Notes under the pieces: model-generated
What the model was told of the DNA's origin: nothing
Database searches by the model: none
Seen by the model: only the letters and a program-made list of their open reading frames with translations
Made by a program: the position numbers and the translations under genes
In this document: positions 36,601 through 45,898 of the stretch, piece by piece
Numbering within the stretch: the stretch's first letter is position 1
Layout of the letters: each line of letters begins with the position of its first letter
From: Gramella sp. AN32
GTDB lineage: Bacteria > Bacteroidota > Bacteroidia > Flavobacteriales > Flavobacteriaceae
Assembly (NCBI RefSeq): GCF_023718305.1
Contig: NZ_QEYO01000005.1
Location: 124,001-188,000, forward strand
Reading direction: 5' to 3'
Length of the DNA: 64,000 bases

Positions 36601-38025
36601 ATGTATATTATGAAAGACTCAACTTCAAAAAAAGCAACTAAACTAGATCTTACGAATATTAAAAGTGTACCTATTCGCACGTTTTGGATTACTTCCATTG
36701 CATTTTTCCTATGTTTTTTTGCCTGGTTTGGCATCGTTCCGTTTATGCCCGATGTAGTAAGGGATCTGGGCTTAAGTCCGTCGGAAAAGTGGAATGCAGT
36801 GGTACTTGCGGTTACAGGAACCGTTTTCGCCCGGCTGGCAATTGGTAAACTTTGTGATCGTTACGGGCCCCGCTTATGCTATACCTGGTTGCTGATTTTT
36901 GGCGCCATCCCGGTAATATTGACCGGTTTTGTACAAACCCCTACCCAGTTTTTGATTTGCAGGTTGCTTACAGGTTTTATTGGGGCATCCTTTGTAATTA
37001 CCCAGGTACATACTTCTTTGATGTTTTCTTCCAATATTGTGGGCACGGCAAATGCTACTTCAGCAGGTTGGGGTAATCTTGGAGGTGGAGCGAATAGATT
37101 GGGAATGCCCCTAATAGCTGCCTTAGTAATAGGTTTCGGGGTTGCTGAATCTTCCGCCTGGAGATATTCTGTAATTATTGCTGGGATTTTGTGTTTCTCT
37201 ATGGGAATTATTTATTACTTTTTTACGAAAGATACTCCCGAAGGGAATTTTAATGAATTTACAGAAGGGAATGTTCCAAAGGTTAAAAAAGACAAGGTAG
37301 GTTTTCTCACTGTGTTGAAAGATTATCGGGTATGGATTCTGTTTGTGGTTTATGCCTGTTGTTTTGGAATTGAACTTACCGTTTATGGTACCATGGACGA
37401 TTATTTGCAGAATACTTTTCAGCTGGAAAGAATTACCGCAGGTAATATTGTGCTTTCCTTTGCGCTTATGAATATTTTCGCGCGTACCCTGGGGGGGTTA
37501 TTTGGCGATAAATTTGGTAAATTGAAGGGTTTACGTGGAAGGGTCTTGTTCCTTTCATTTATCCTGGTAGTACAGGGGGTGATGCTTTCATCATTTTCGG
37601 GGATCACCAATCTATATATTGCTATTGGTTTTTTGATCTTATTCAGCCTGGCTGTACAGATGGCAGAAGGGGCAACTTTCTCGGTAGTTCCTTTTATCAA
37701 TAAAAAAGCGATAGGCTCAATTTCCGGGATTGTGGGCGCAGGAGGAAATGTAGGAGCTTTTCTCGCGGCGATGTTGCTGAAGTTTAAATCGGGTGCTGCT
37801 GAGCGTGCGGCGATTTCAGCCAATGAAGGGCTGGGGCAGGATATTATGGCATCTGCCCAGGCAGCTGCATCCTCTCAGGCAGTTTCGGAAGGCTACCTCT
37901 TTATAGGCCTGGTTGTTGTGGCATCTGGAGTGGTGGCATTAGGAGTACGATTTTCAGTTAAAGATGAAAAAATAGCTCAGGAAGAATTACAAAGTTCTTT
38001 AAATACAAAACCGATTAATGCTTAA
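36601..38025 (+). CDS. narK: nitrate/nitrite transporter, NarK family
   Basis: 474 residues, major facilitator with 12 helices. NarK features are visible: CFFAWFGIVPFMPDV, AIGKLCDRYGPR, FVITQVHTSLMFSS and the nitrate signature GWGNLGGGANRLGMP. Imports nitrate or exchanges nitrite. Starts are possible at 36601 and 36610. Next gene is the nitrate reductase. Confidence 0.95.
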   Translation: MYIMKDSTSKKATKLDLTNIKSVPIRTFWITSIAFFLCFFAWFGIVPFMPDVVRDLGLSPSEKWNAVVLAVTGTVFARLAIGKLCDRYGPRLCYTWLLIFGAIPVILTGFVQTPTQFLICRLLTGFIGASFVITQVHTSLMFSSNIVGTANATSAGWGNLGGGANRLGMPLIAALVIGFGVAESSAWRYSVIIAGILCFSMGIIYYFFTKDTPEGNFNEFTEGNVPKVKKDKVGFLTVLKDYRVWILFVVYACCFGIELTVYGTMDDYLQNTFQLERITAGNIVLSFALMNIFARTLGGLFGDKFGKLKGLRGRVLFLSFILVVQGVMLSSFSGITNLYIAIGFLILFSLAVQMAEGATFSVVPFINKKAIGSISGIVGAGGNVGAFLAAMLLKFKSGAAERAAISANEGLGQDIMASAQAAASSQAVSEGYLFIGLVVVASGVVALGVRFSVKDEKIAQEELQSSLNTKPINA

Positions 38026-38150
38026 TCTACTAGGTTAAAAATCAATAAAATACAATATTATGACTGGTTTTTTAAAGGATGCATAAAAATAAGGCAAGGC
38101 CTTTTATGCTACGATCAAAAAGACCAAATTTGTAAATAAACATGCGGTAA

Positions 38151-41100
38151 ATGATCGGGAAAGAAATGAAAAGTACATGTTCATATTGTGGGGTTGGCTG
38201 CGGGGTAGTGGTTAAAAAAAATGCCCAAAACCAAATACAGGTAGAAGGAGATAAAGATCATCCTGTTAATAAAGGAATGCTTTGTTCCAAAGGGATGAAC
38301 CTGCACTATGTTGTTAATGATACCTCAGACAGGATCCTATATCCCGAAATGCGATGGAGCCGATCCCATCCCAGGGAACGTGTTTCCTGGGATGATGCCA
38401 TGGATCGCGCCGCTGGCGTTTTTAAATCTATCATTAAAAAGCACGGGCCGGACAGTGTTGGATTCTATGTGTCGGGGCAATGCCTTACTGAAGAATATTA
38501 TATTGCCAATAAGCTTACCAAAGGTTTCTTAGGAACCAATAATATAGATACCAATTCCAGGCTCTGTATGAGCTCGGCGGTAGTGGGTTATAAAAAGACT
38601 TTTGGAGAGGATTCGGTTCCCGGTAGTTATGACGATATAGAACTGGCAGATTGTTTTCTCATCGCAGGGGCAAATCCTGCCTGGTGCCATCCCATACTTT
38701 TCAGAAGAATAGAAAAACATAAGGAACTGCATCCCGAGGTAAAGATCATTGTTGCCGATCCCCGTAAAACCGATTCGGCTAATTTCGCCGATTTACACCT
38801 TCAATTATTACCAGGAACAGATGTGATCCTTTATAATGCGATAGGAAGACAATTATTGAAAAAGGGATTTATAGACAGGAATTTTATAAAAAACCATACC
38901 CAGGGATTTAAAGAATTTAAGGAAAAAGTCCAGGAATTATCACTGAGCAAAGCCTCAAAATTATGTGGGGTCCCTGCAAATGAAATTAAAAAAGCTGCCA
39001 GTATTATTGGACGGTCAAAAGGCTTTATAAGCATGTGGGCGATGGGTCTTAACCAAAGTGTGATTGGCAGTGATAAGAATTTTTCTTTGCTTAATCTTTC
39101 CCTGGTAACGGGACAGGTAGGAAAACCCGGCTGTGGCCCTTTTTCCCTTACCGGTCAGCCCAATGCAATGGGGGGTCGTGAGGTAGGTGGAATGGCCAAT
39201 CTTCTGGCGGTACATAAAGATTTATCTAATGAGGAACATCGTAAAGAAGTAGCACAATTCTGGGGCGTAGATGAAATTTCCCCTAAACCGGGATATACCG
39301 CGACCGAAATGTTCGACGCACTGGAAGATGGAAAACTGAAAGCGATCTGGATCGTTTGTACCAATCCTATGGTGAGCCTGCCTAATGTACGAAAAGCTGA
39401 AAAAGCCCTGAAAAATGCCAAATTTGTGGTAGTACAGGATATTTCTCATAAATCTGATACGGTAGATTTCGCAGATTTGGTACTTCCGGCTGCCGGCTGG
39501 CTGGAGAAAGAGGGGACCATGACCAATTCTGAGAGACGTATTTCTTATCTGGAAAAACATATACATCCACCCGGGGAAGCCAGGGCCGATGTGGAAATCC
39601 TTTGTGATTTTGCGCAAAGAATGGGCTTTAGGGGTTTTAATTACAATAATACTGAAGAAATTTATCGGGAATATACCCAAATGACCAGGGGCACCAGTAT
39701 TGATATCTCGCATCTAAGCTATGATCGGCTGAAAAATGAAGGAACTTTCCAATGGCCGGTGCCAGAATATCGCCATCCGGGAACACCGCGGCTTTTTCAG
39801 GATAAAAAATTTTATACTGCCTCCCAAAAGGCAATTTTCAATATTCCTGTGAGCACCGCCAATAATTCAGTAAAACCTGATTCTGAATTCCCACTTATTT
39901 TAACCACAGGGAGAATAAGGGATCAATGGCATACGATGACAAAAACCGGGAAGGTGGCGCGTTTAAAAACCCATTATCCCAATCCCGTACTGGAAATAAA
40001 CCTGATAGATGCCTACCTCAATAATATTAAGAATGGCGATGTAACTGAAGTTAAAAGCGCCAGGGGAACGGTAAGGTTAAGGGCAAAAGTGACCGAAGAT
40101 ATAAGGGAAAGTGTTGTTTTTATGCCGATGCACTGGGGAAAACAACTTCAAAATGATCTTAACCGGGCAAACAACCTTACCAGTGATCTTGTGGATCCGC
40201 TTTCAAAAGAACCCGATTTTAAATACACGGCGGTTTCAGTTGGAAAATTCAGAAAGAAACAGGAAAAGGTACTTATAGTTGGGGCGGGAGCAGCCGCTTT
40301 CCGTTTTATTCAGAATTATAGAGAACATAATAAAAGTGACCAGTTGGAAGTGTTTTCCAGGGAACCGAATCCTTTTTACAACCGGGTGCTGCTTCCGGAG
40401 TATATAACAGAGGAACTTAGCTGGGAGCAACTTCAGAAAATAAAAGAAAAAGAGCTTGAAAAACTGAAAATAAACCTCCATACCGAAACCTTTATTACCG
40501 CGATTGATCCTGAAGCAAAAACTGTGACCGATAACAACGGAACTAACTACAATTTTGATAAACTGATCCTTGCAACGGGGAGTCGTGCATTTGCCCCTAA
40601 GGACGCACAGCTTCACCTTCCGGGAAGGTTTACCATGAGAAGTAAAAATGATGCCGATAGTTTTAAAGCTTATCTGGATGCAACAAATCTCCCCCCGGAA
40701 CAACAGCATGTGGTGATCGTGGGAGGCGGACTTTTAGGCCTTGAACTGGCTGCGGCAATGAAACACAAGAATGTAAAAATAACCATCGTACAACGTTCTT
40801 CCAGGTTGATGGAGCGCCAGCTGGACATTACCTCGAGCAAACTGCTTGCCCAGGATGTGAAAGAAAGGGGCATCCAGATCTATTTTGATAATGAGGTAAG
40901 TACCGTTTTTGAAGATGAGGATTCCGGTATGCTAAATATCACCCTTAAAAGTGGTAAAAATATAAATGCGAACGCCATTGTTTACGCTATAGGGACAATT
41001 CCCAATGTTGAGATTGCCAAAAAAAGCGGATTGACCTGCGGTCGCGGTGTTAAAGTGAACCAGCATATGCAAACATCACATCCCGATATTTTTGCATTGG

Positions 41101-41672
41101 GAGAAATTGCGGAATTTAGAAATAAATTATTCGGGATCACTTCCGCAGCCGAAGAACAGGCGACCATCCTCGCCAATTTCATGGCGGGCGATATCAGCAG
41201 TACCTATCACGGTTCTGTTTTGATGAATATCCTGAAATTCAATGACCTTGATGTGTGCAGTATAGGCGAGATAAACGTTCCTGAAAATGATGAAAATTAT
41301 GAAGAAATCATATTTACCGATATCAGAAAACGCTACTACAAAAAGTGTATCGTAAAAGATGATCTGTTGGTAGGAGCAGTTCTTATGGGTGATAAAAATG
41401 AATTTGCAGAATTTAAAAGCCTTATAGAAAGTAAGATAGAGTTGGCAGACAGGAGGGATACGCTGCTTCGCGGTTCCGGGAAAACAGAACCCGTAAAAGG
41501 AAAACTGGTTTGTTCCTGTAGCCAGGTAGGCACCGGTAATCTGGAAGAAGCCATTTCTAATGGTTGCAGTGACTTTACAGAACTCTGTAAACAAACCGGG
41601 GCCGGGCTTGGATGCGGTAGTTGTAAGACGGAAGTAAAAGAAATATTAACGACTTCAAAAGAACTGGTATGA
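38151..41672 (+). CDS. nasA: assimilatory nitrate reductase fused to FAD/NAD(P) reductase and [2Fe-2S] domain
   Basis: 1173 residues. Residues 1-690: molybdopterin bis-MGD enzyme with the N-terminal [4Fe-4S] site CSYCGVGCG..GMLCSKG and the Mo ligand Cys in RLCMSSAV. Residues about 700-1090: pyridine-nucleotide-disulfide-type FAD oxidoreductase (ILIVGAGAAAF-like, VVIVGGGLLGLELA). C-terminus: BFD-like CSCSQVG..GCGSC. Substrate electrons can thus pass NAD(P)H to FAD to Fe-S to Mo within one chain. It overlaps the next gene by 4 bp (ATGA). Confidence 0.93.
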   Translation: MIGKEMKSTCSYCGVGCGVVVKKNAQNQIQVEGDKDHPVNKGMLCSKGMNLHYVVNDTSDRILYPEMRWSRSHPRERVSWDDAMDRAAGVFKSIIKKHGPDSVGFYVSGQCLTEEYYIANKLTKGFLGTNNIDTNSRLCMSSAVVGYKKTFGEDSVPGSYDDIELADCFLIAGANPAWCHPILFRRIEKHKELHPEVKIIVADPRKTDSANFADLHLQLLPGTDVILYNAIGRQLLKKGFIDRNFIKNHTQGFKEFKEKVQELSLSKASKLCGVPANEIKKAASIIGRSKGFISMWAMGLNQSVIGSDKNFSLLNLSLVTGQVGKPGCGPFSLTGQPNAMGGREVGGMANLLAVHKDLSNEEHRKEVAQFWGVDEISPKPGYTATEMFDALEDGKLKAIWIVCTNPMVSLPNVRKAEKALKNAKFVVVQDISHKSDTVDFADLVLPAAGWLEKEGTMTNSERRISYLEKHIHPPGEARADVEILCDFAQRMGFRGFNYNNTEEIYREYTQMTRGTSIDISHLSYDRLKNEGTFQWPVPEYRHPGTPRLFQDKKFYTASQKAIFNIPVSTANNSVKPDSEFPLILTTGRIRDQWHTMTKTGKVARLKTHYPNPVLEINLIDAYLNNIKNGDVTEVKSARGTVRLRAKVTEDIRESVVFMPMHWGKQLQNDLNRANNLTSDLVDPLSKEPDFKYTAVSVGKFRKKQEKVLIVGAGAAAFRFIQNYREHNKSDQLEVFSREPNPFYNRVLLPEYITEELSWEQLQKIKEKELEKLKINLHTETFITAIDPEAKTVTDNNGTNYNFDKLILATGSRAFAPKDAQLHLPGRFTMRSKNDADSFKAYLDATNLPPEQQHVVIVGGGLLGLELAAAMKHKNVKITIVQRSSRLMERQLDITSSKLLAQDVKERGIQIYFDNEVSTVFEDEDSGMLNITLKSGKNINANAIVYAIGTIPNVEIAKKSGLTCGRGVKVNQHMQTSHPDIFALGEIAEFRNKLFGITSAAEEQATILANFMAGDISSTYHGSVLMNILKFNDLDVCSIGEINVPENDENYEEIIFTDIRKRYYKKCIVKDDLLVGAVLMGDKNEFAEFKSLIESKIELADRRDTLLRGSGKTEPVKGKLVCSCSQVGTGNLEEAISNGCSDFTELCKQTGAGLGCGSCKTEVKEILTTSKELV

Positions 41673-43111
41673 GAAAAAGTCTTCCAAGATTAATTGTTAA
41701 AGGTGGGGTGCTTTCACCGGCAGAACTGAAGTTCATTGCTGAAACCGCAGAAAATGCAGGGCTTAGCACCATTTCTTTTGGTTCCCGGCAGGATATCCTG
41801 TTCCCTGAGGCCGTAGAGAAGAAAACATTGGAAATACTGAAGGATCTAAATCTGGTAGAACCCTTGTCCTATACGGTAGAAAATATTGTTTCATCTTATG
41901 TTACTACGGATATTTTCCCCACCATTCCCTGGTTAACGGGTGATAGATATTTATATATTCTGGAACAGATTCGTTATGAACCTTCTTTAAAGATCAACAT
42001 TACCGAACCCAGGCAGCGACTTGTTCCTTTATTTACGGGTCATCTTAACTTTATAGCATCTGAGCATGAAGATTACTGGTATCTGTACGTTCGGTTACCT
42101 GAATGGGAAAAAACTGAAATGTACCCGGCACTTATTTACAGTTGGGATATTGCCAGGGTAGGAGAAGCTATTGAGAATATTTTACAGGAAGAACCCGGGG
42201 ATATCCAAATGATTTTTGATCTGGTAAATGATGCGGTAGATACCGATAACAGAACGGTGGATAAACCGCTCGAAGTGCCATTCTATCCGTTTCCTTATTA
42301 TGAAGGGATGAACCGTGCAGGCTCTGGTGAATACTGGTTGGGGCTGTACTGGAGAAATAACCGGTATGACCTTGAATTCCTTCAGGCTATGTGCGATTTG
42401 TGTTCTGAACTCAAAATTGGAAGAATATGTATCACTCCATGGAAATCTTTCATCGTTAAAGGGATTCCCGAGGAATCGAAATTACAATGGGAGAAGTTGC
42501 TGGGTAAATTTGGGATCAACGTGAGGCACTCCATGCTGGAGCTTAACTGGCATTTGCCGGTGGCCAATGAGGAACTTTTAAAGCTTAAGAAATATCTCGT
42601 TACAAATTTCGACCAGAACGACATTAGTACCTACGGACTCACTTTTAGTATAGCAAATTATACCAGAAGGGTTTATTATTTCACTTCTATTGTGATTGAG
42701 AAAAATAGTACTCCCGGGGATCTTTCAGAATTTGAAATCCGTGATACTTTTAATTTGTTGTATGCGAAAGATTTTGATCCCAATACCAGAAAATATATCA
42801 CCCATGTTCAGGATGTGGACCAGGTGGAATTACCGGGCCTGTTGATGGAACTCAGCCAAATGTATTTCGCGCAACTGGGGCAGAAAAAAGAGAAGGAAAA
42901 GTCAACCGGTCCAAAAAAAGAGATCGTAAAAACCGAAGTTTTTCAGTGCCAGGAATGTCTTACGATTTATGACGAAGCCTATGGGGATATTACTCAGAAT
43001 ATTGCGCCCGAGACCTCTTTTAAAGACCTGCCTGAAGATTACAGCTGTCCTGTTTGTGAGGCTCCAAAAGCAAGCTTTAAAAAGAAGCTTTTTGAGAAGA
43101 TAGATGGTTGA
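41669..43111 (+). CDS. rubredoxin fused to a siroheme-less nitrite-reductase-like fold
   Basis: 480 residues. Residues about 1-70 and 290-350 look like the two ferredoxin-like half-domains of nitrite/sulfite reductases (LPRLIVKGGVLSPAELKFIAETAE..SFGSRQDI). None of the cysteines that hold siroheme and [4Fe-4S] is present. Residues about 425-475 are rubredoxin: CQECLTIYDEAYG..CPVCEAPK. Overlaps nasA by 4 bp. It is therefore probably an electron-transfer or scaffold protein for nitrate reductase, not a catalytic reductase. This last point is inference. Confidence 0.85.
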   Translation: MRKSLPRLIVKGGVLSPAELKFIAETAENAGLSTISFGSRQDILFPEAVEKKTLEILKDLNLVEPLSYTVENIVSSYVTTDIFPTIPWLTGDRYLYILEQIRYEPSLKINITEPRQRLVPLFTGHLNFIASEHEDYWYLYVRLPEWEKTEMYPALIYSWDIARVGEAIENILQEEPGDIQMIFDLVNDAVDTDNRTVDKPLEVPFYPFPYYEGMNRAGSGEYWLGLYWRNNRYDLEFLQAMCDLCSELKIGRICITPWKSFIVKGIPEESKLQWEKLLGKFGINVRHSMLELNWHLPVANEELLKLKKYLVTNFDQNDISTYGLTFSIANYTRRVYYFTSIVIEKNSTPGDLSEFEIRDTFNLLYAKDFDPNTRKYITHVQDVDQVELPGLLMELSQMYFAQLGQKKEKEKSTGPKKEIVKTEVFQCQECLTIYDEAYGDITQNIAPETSFKDLPEDYSCPVCEAPKASFKKKLFEKIDG

Positions 43112-43220
43112 TATTTTTAGGTCATTTCGACGGGAGTAGAAATCACATCAAGAAACAGAGTTAGGACTTAACAATTATCTTAATTTTATTCAGAATCAAA
43201 AAACCTCATAGTTCAAGGTT
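43095..43220. repeat. direct repeat, copy 1
   Basis: 126 bp starting in the last codons of the rubredoxin gene and ending inside the 3' end of the GIY-YIG gene. Copy 2 is at 43957-44084 with only a few differences. Confidence 0.85.
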
Positions 43221-43492
43221 TCCCATTTAGGATTACTCGCGGAAATGAGCTTGTTTTTCTTATCTCTGCGCCATTTTTTGAGTTGTTTCTCTCGAGCAAT
43301 AGCATCTTTCGGGTTGTCAAATACTTCGTAGTAAACCAAGTAAATACAATTATACTTTCCCGCAAATGACTTTTTTGCATTCTGACTGTCAAAGTAATGC
43401 TGCCCCAATCGGGTTTGAATATCATTAGTCATTCCAATATATAGCGTGGTCCTGTAATTATTTGTGGTTATATAAGTAAAATAATTCCTCAT
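43196..43492 (-). CDS. stand-alone GIY-YIG nuclease
   Basis: 98 residues. YFTYITTNN..TLYIGMTNDIQTRLGQH is the GIY-YIG core, followed by AREKQLKKWRR-like IAREKQLKKW. Small UPF0213-type proteins of this kind abound in Bacteroidota as solitary genes. Its 3' end and downstream flank occur again at 43957-44084, so it was once duplicated. Role unknown. Confidence 0.9.
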   Translation of the reverse strand: MRNYFTYITTNNYRTTLYIGMTNDIQTRLGQHYFDSQNAKKSFAGKYNCIYLVYYEVFDNPKDAIAREKQLKKWRRDKKNKLISASNPKWETLNYEVF

Positions 43493-43956
43493 TTTGACCT
43501 CTTAGTAGTATTGGACAGGTTTAATATAGTAGCTTTTTGATAATGATAATCACTGCACAATATTTTTTAACATACCTAACTCTTTGTGTGAAGTCCTCTC
43601 AATCATTTCAACGCTAAGAGAAATCATACAGTCAGCATAGAGGGTGTTTAAATGGCGGCGGCTTATTATGATGTGATCCCTCGGCTTCGCTCGGGATGAC
43701 AACAGAATGTTCATCCCGAGCGTAGGGAGAGGGATCTCTGCAAATTTCTCAATCTCTTTAATTTTTTGAAATGATTTTAGTATTAATGATCCCCGCTGCG
43801 CAAAGTCTCCTGACTTTGGAACGGATCCTAATTGTTTCCAGATTTTTATGGAAGAAAGTCGAAATAAGAATTGAACATGAAGTCGGGAAACTTCAAAATG
43901 ATTCGTGGTTCTTCGGGATAGCATTAGGCTCGAATTCGGCAGACTTCAAGCAGCGC

Positions 43957-44084
43957 AGAAGATAGATGGTTTATGTTTTTAGGTCATTTCGACGGTAGGA
44001 GAAATCACATCAAGAAATGGAGTTAGGACTTAACAATTTTCTTAATTTTATTCAGAATCAAAAAAACCTCATAGTTCAAGGTTT
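43957..44084. repeat. direct repeat, copy 2
   Basis: 128 bp matching 43095-43220, including the last 20 bases of the GIY-YIG coding sequence but not the rest of that gene. Confidence 0.85.
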
Positions 44085-44162
44085 TACTAGGATGTGATCC
44101 CTTGGCTTCGCTCGGGATGACAATATAAGTTAGTCTTTAGTTTTATTCGTTATCGCGAGCGC

Positions 44163-44770
44163 TGTCGAAGCATATTTTCATTCTTTTCTTTTTCCATTGC
44201 TGAAAAAGAAACAAAAAAGCTAGTCTGCAGTTTCTCGTTCACCCGTAAGGGTTTAAATCCTAAAAGAATTGAACTCACTTCGCTCAAATAGCAATTCTTT
44301 TTTAACGGATTTTGCACCTACGGGTCCTGAATCCGAAACTGAGGACGTTTCCCTGCTAGTGGTCATTGCGAACGCTATTATGGAGACTGCTTCGTTTCAC
44401 TACCATTAACGTTTTTGATATTTGGGTTACGTTTTAGGGACCCTGAACCCAGTAAGGATGCTGATCTTTAGAATTGTAGTCATGCTGAGATACGTATTAA
44501 ATAAAATTACCGAGGTAACTTGTTTCAGCATCTCATTAGATATGCTAAAAAATACATCAATTTCTTACGCTAGGTAAATTTTATCAGGGGTCTAACAATG
44601 ACACTAGGGTAGTCATCGCGAGCGTAGCGTGGCAATCTCTTCCTTGTTTGTTCTTACATGAGATTGCTTCGGTCACTTCGTTTCCTCGCAATGACAAATG
44701 CTTTGTCACATTGAGCGGAGTCGAAATGTGCAAACAGGATTTCGGTAAATTGGTTATGGCTAATTGATTA
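44163..44770. repeat. long inverted repeat, left copy
   Basis: Matches the reverse complement of 51505-51893 in two blocks (44163-44358 and about 44611-44770), with about 250 bp of extra sequence between the blocks here. Contains the words CTAGTCTGCAGTTTCTCG and GAGCGTAGCGTGGCAATC, both found inverted in the right copy. Confidence 0.85.
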
Positions 44771-44832
44771 TGTGATCCCTCGGCTTCGCTCGGGATGACA
44801 ATTGCGCTTAGGGTATCACCAGACCCTTGTTT

Positions 44833-45843
44833 TCAACCTCCAATTGTAATCATACTCCGGTTATTGGTATGCCTTTTAGGATCATTTAATTTCTCAAAAC
44901 TATTCATCCCTGCACGTACCGCTTTCTTTTTGTTCAGGGAATTTGAAATTAATTCTTCTATGTTTTCACCTGTTCTTAATGCTGAAAGCAGATCGGTCTC
45001 ATGGTTGGAAAACAAGCAGTTTTTTATTTTTCCGTTTGCGGTAAGCCTGATACGGTTGCACCCGTCACAGAAAGGGTTACTCACCGAGCTGATGATTCCA
45101 AACTGTCCCTGAAATCCCTGAATCCTGTAGTTTCTGGACGTGAAATTAGTTTCATCAACGAGTTTTTCAAGGGGTTGCTTCCCGAAGAAGCCTTCAACTT
45201 TTTCAAGAATTTCTTCTTCGGTCACCAGTTTAGATTTACTCCAACGGTTTCCATCAAAGGGCATGAATTCGATAAACCTCACCGAAATAGGAAGGTTTTT
45301 GGTAAAGAGCACGAAATCAATAATTTCATCTTCATTGAAATCTTTCATTAAAACCGCATTTATTTTTACATTAAATCCTTCCTGTATCAATAAATGAATG
45401 TTATCCCAGGCTTTTTTGAACTGATCCCGCCGGGTGATCATTTTGAACTTTTCCGGTAGTAAAGTATCTAGGCTTACATTAATATCATTTAAACCACATT
45501 TTCTGAAATCACTAATAAACCGGTCGGCTAATACCGCATTGGTGGTAATAGACAAGCTCACGGGTAGTGCAGAAAGTTTCTTCAGAATATCAGAAAAATC
45601 CTTTCTAACCAAAGGCTCCCCACCGGTAAGACGGATTTTATCTACCCCATTTTTTACAAATATTTTCGCGAGCTCAAAGATCTCTCCGGCCTGCATTAGC
45701 TGATTTTTTGGAGTTAGGGGCACGCCATCTGCGGGCATACAATAAGCGCAACGCAGATTGCATTTTTCTATTAACGAGATTCGTAAATAATTGTGCTTCC
45801 GGCCGAAGGAATCGGTAAGGATTGGCGTGGTTTTAGTCATCAT
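44833..45843 (-). CDS. moaA: GTP 3',8-cyclase
   Basis: 336 residues. Radical SAM enzyme starting molybdopterin synthesis. N-terminal cluster CNLRCAYC, C-terminal cluster CDGCNRIRLTANGKIKNC. The final GG of this family is present (SMITIGG). It is followed by cobA on the same strand with a 55-bp spacer. The companion moaC/moaE/moaD/mog genes are not in the window. Confidence 0.96.
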   Translation of the reverse strand: MMTKTTPILTDSFGRKHNYLRISLIEKCNLRCAYCMPADGVPLTPKNQLMQAGEIFELAKIFVKNGVDKIRLTGGEPLVRKDFSDILKKLSALPVSLSITTNAVLADRFISDFRKCGLNDINVSLDTLLPEKFKMITRRDQFKKAWDNIHLLIQEGFNVKINAVLMKDFNEDEIIDFVLFTKNLPISVRFIEFMPFDGNRWSKSKLVTEEEILEKVEGFFGKQPLEKLVDETNFTSRNYRIQGFQGQFGIISSVSNPFCDGCNRIRLTANGKIKNCLFSNHETDLLSALRTGENIEELISNSLNKKKAVRAGMNSFEKLNDPKRHTNNRSMITIGG

Positions 45844-45898
45844 TATCGTGTTTTGCGCCTCTTAATTTTTTTTCTACCCTAACGAATTATTCCTCACC

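Larger units (their letters stand above)
43670..44799. repeat. three copies of TGTGATCCCtCGGCTTCG
   Basis: A 28-bp repeat (TGTGATCCCTCGGCTTCG then CTCGGGATGA) occurs three times in the same orientation at about 43672-43700, 44093-44121 and 44771-44799. It contains a short palindrome (TCCC..GGGA). Part of a family of dispersed words. Confidence 0.75.

Noticed and set aside
39222-39713. 163-codon minus-strand frame inside the nitrate reductase gene
   Set aside because: Fully antisense to a conserved enzyme, no domain, no promoter; it arises from codon bias of the sense strand.
43550-43924. 124-codon minus-strand frame between the direct repeats
   Set aside because: Built from dispersed repeat words (HSSRAKPRDHIIISRR type) found in many intergenic regions; not a gene.
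44795-45112. 105-codon plus-strand frame over the end of moaA
   Set aside because: Shadow of moaA; no domain.
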